The translations under genes were made by a program, and so were the position numbers. A stretch of DNA of 6,716 bases from an uncultured Roseburia sp. (lineage in GTDB: Bacteria > Bacillota > Clostridia > Lachnospirales > Lachnospiraceae): contig CAMENQ010000136.1 of the NCBI GenBank assembly GCA_945928585.1, forward strand, positions 1-6,716. Reading direction: 5' to 3'. Below, in pieces: positions 6,239-6,716 of the stretch. Numbering within the stretch: the first letter of the stretch is position 1; the number at the start of each line of letters is the position of its first letter. The notes below the pieces were generated by a model that was not told the DNA's origin, ran no database searches, and saw nothing but the letters and a program-made list of their open reading frames with translations.

Positions 6239-6288
6239 TGCACACATTTTTGTATAAGAATTTTGTGTCAAGTGTGCACAGACACAAA
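6239..6288 (-). promoter_or_regulatory. Structured leader of the beta-CASP mRNA: hairpin with possible pseudoknot
   Basis: On the minus strand TTTGTGTC (6288-6281) and GACACAAA (6269-6262) form a perfect 8-bp stem with an 11-nt loop. The loop contains TGCACAC (6278-6272), complementary over 7 nt to GTGTGCA (6245-6239), which ends 5 nt before the GAGGA ribosome site. The DNA also contains the palindrome TGTGCACA (6273-6280). The element lies between the predicted transcription start (about 6311) and the ribosome site. It may be an RNA control element, a protein operator, or a by-product of GT/CA-rich sequence. Confidence 0.35.
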
Positions 6289-6317
6289 TAACTGTTCACG
6301 ATAATTTATATGATTAT

Positions 6318-6346
6318 ATTGTAACTCTTAAGCCTGTGTTTGTCAA
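6318..6346 (-). promoter_or_regulatory. Strong vegetative promoter of the beta-CASP gene
   Basis: On the minus strand a perfect -35 TTGACA (6346-6341) is followed after exactly 17 nt by the -10 TACAAT (6323-6318, five of six). The start near 6311 gives a leader of about 85-90 nt before the ATG at 6222. Confidence 0.75.
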
Positions 6347-6356
6347 ACTATTGAGG

Positions 6357-6386
6357 TAGACAAAAGGACTTTTCAGGTGGTATAAT
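6357..6386 (+). promoter_or_regulatory. Vegetative promoter of the NA37-family gene
   Basis: The -35 TAGACA (6357-6362, five of six) is followed after 18 nt by a perfect -10 TATAAT (6381-6386). The predicted start near 6393 gives a leader of about 29 nt. It is back to back with the beta-CASP promoter, with only 10 bp between the two -35 boxes. Confidence 0.75.
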
Positions 6387-6409
6387 ATTAGAAATAATTT
6401 TTTTATTAC

Positions 6410-6414
6410 GGAGG
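6410..6414 (+). promoter_or_regulatory. Ribosome binding site supporting a GTG start
   Basis: GGAGG at 6410-6414 lies 7 nt before GTG at 6422, and no in-frame ATG occurs before codon 22. This near-ideal spacing fixes the non-ATG start of the next gene. Confidence 0.8.
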
Positions 6415-6421
6415 AAAAAAA

Positions 6422-6716
6422 GTGGATAAGGGAGATATTCGCATAAAAAATGCCATTGTCCATATACTGGATTCAACTATAGGTATGCCTGTGTTATCAG
6501 ACACCGTTCTGAATGTGGGCTCTGATATGGCAGATTTTCTGGAGGAGCATATATATAAGACTATTGTAAGTGATGATATAAAAAAATGCAGATTTGTGGA
6601 GGAGGAGTCTGAAGTTTATAATATCATTAAGGATTATAAGGAGAATGACACGGCATTTATACCTATGTCAAAGTCCATTGGAGAAATTTTATATGGCATT
6701 ATGAATGCAAATATAG
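6422..6716 (+). CDS. NA37-family nucleoid-associated protein (NdpA/YejK-like), 5' part
   Basis: An open GTG-initiated frame of 98 codons that runs off the window end. The translation begins MDKGDIRIKNAIVHILDST and carries blocks I recognise from clostridial NA37 proteins: GMPVLSD (21-27), FLEEHIYK (39-46), SDDIKKCRF (50-58), EEESEVY (60-66) and MSKSIGEILYGIMNANI (82-98). The family is named for E. coli YejK (NdpA), which associates with the nucleoid; its biochemical role in Firmicutes is unclear. The protein has no signal peptide or membrane segment in the visible part. The full family length is about 330-350 residues, so about 70% is missing here because of the window edge, not because of a break. 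It has a strong promoter and a strong GGAGG site. The family call rests on recalled sequence blocks, not on a search. Confidence 0.8.
   Translation, partial: MDKGDIRIKNAIVHILDSTIGMPVLSDTVLNVGSDMADFLEEHIYKTIVSDDIKKCRFVEEESEVYNIIKDYKENDTAFIPMSKSIGEILYGIMNANI

Noticed and set aside
6266..6271. Second minus-strand TTGACA as another beta-CASP promoter -35
   Set aside because: No -10-like hexamer lies 15-19 nt downstream; the bases are better explained as part of the leader hairpin arm.
6339..6364. Inverted repeat TTTGTC / GACAAA between the divergent promoters, as a possible operator
   Set aside because: The arms are the two divergent -35 boxes (TTGACA-like), which form an inverted repeat by nature, so no extra operator is needed to explain it.
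4171..6372. Shared AAAAGGACTT at 4171-4180 and 6362-6371
   Set aside because: A single 10-nt match in A-rich intergenic DNA, placed differently relative to the two promoters; likely chance.

Overview
The window looks like a low-GC Gram-positive chromosome segment, most likely a spore-forming Clostridia member of the Lachnospiraceae type. This rests on the A+T-rich intergenic DNA, strong GGAGG/AAAGGA ribosome sites, a CwlC-like sporulation-type amidase, a PAS-GAF-GGDEF protein with the Cys-rich PAS motif common in Firmicutes, and an NA37-family protein start. The family-level assignment is inference. I saw no mobile element, CRISPR array, tRNA, rRNA or phage structural gene, so this reads as core chromosome rather than an island.

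Layout. (1) 45-1379 (+) encodes a soluble PAS-GAF-GGDEF signalling protein, a probable diguanylate cyclase. It converges on (2) 1470-2231 (-), a cytoplasmic-type N-acetylmuramoyl-L-alanine amidase with a C-terminal SPOR repeat pair. Two adjacent hairpins at 1421-1468 separate them. (3) A 171-bp divergent intergenic region holds a promoter for each direction and leads into argS (arginyl-tRNA synthetase, 2403-4169, +). (4) A small single-pass membrane protein of unknown function follows at 4254-4559 (+), with its own promoter-like sequence in an 84-bp gap. (5) 4612-6222 (-) encodes a beta-CASP metallo-beta-lactamase-fold protein, a probable RNase. It converges on the small gene across a compact, overlapping terminator. 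(6) A second divergent promoter region serves that gene and a GTG-initiated gene at 6422 (+) that runs off the window and matches NA37 nucleoid-associated proteins.

The genes do not form one pathway. They sit in several transcription units: one single-gene unit each for the signalling protein, amidase, beta-CASP protein and NA37 protein, and one or two units for argS plus the small membrane gene. No gap exceeds 300 bp. The more interesting signals are non-coding: a 16-nt hairpin core repeated exactly in both convergent terminators with compensating changes in the outer stem pairs, a mutually exclusive double hairpin at 4577-4613, and a possible pseudoknot in the beta-CASP leader just upstream of the ribosome site. 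I did not find a clear undescribed multi-gene system here.
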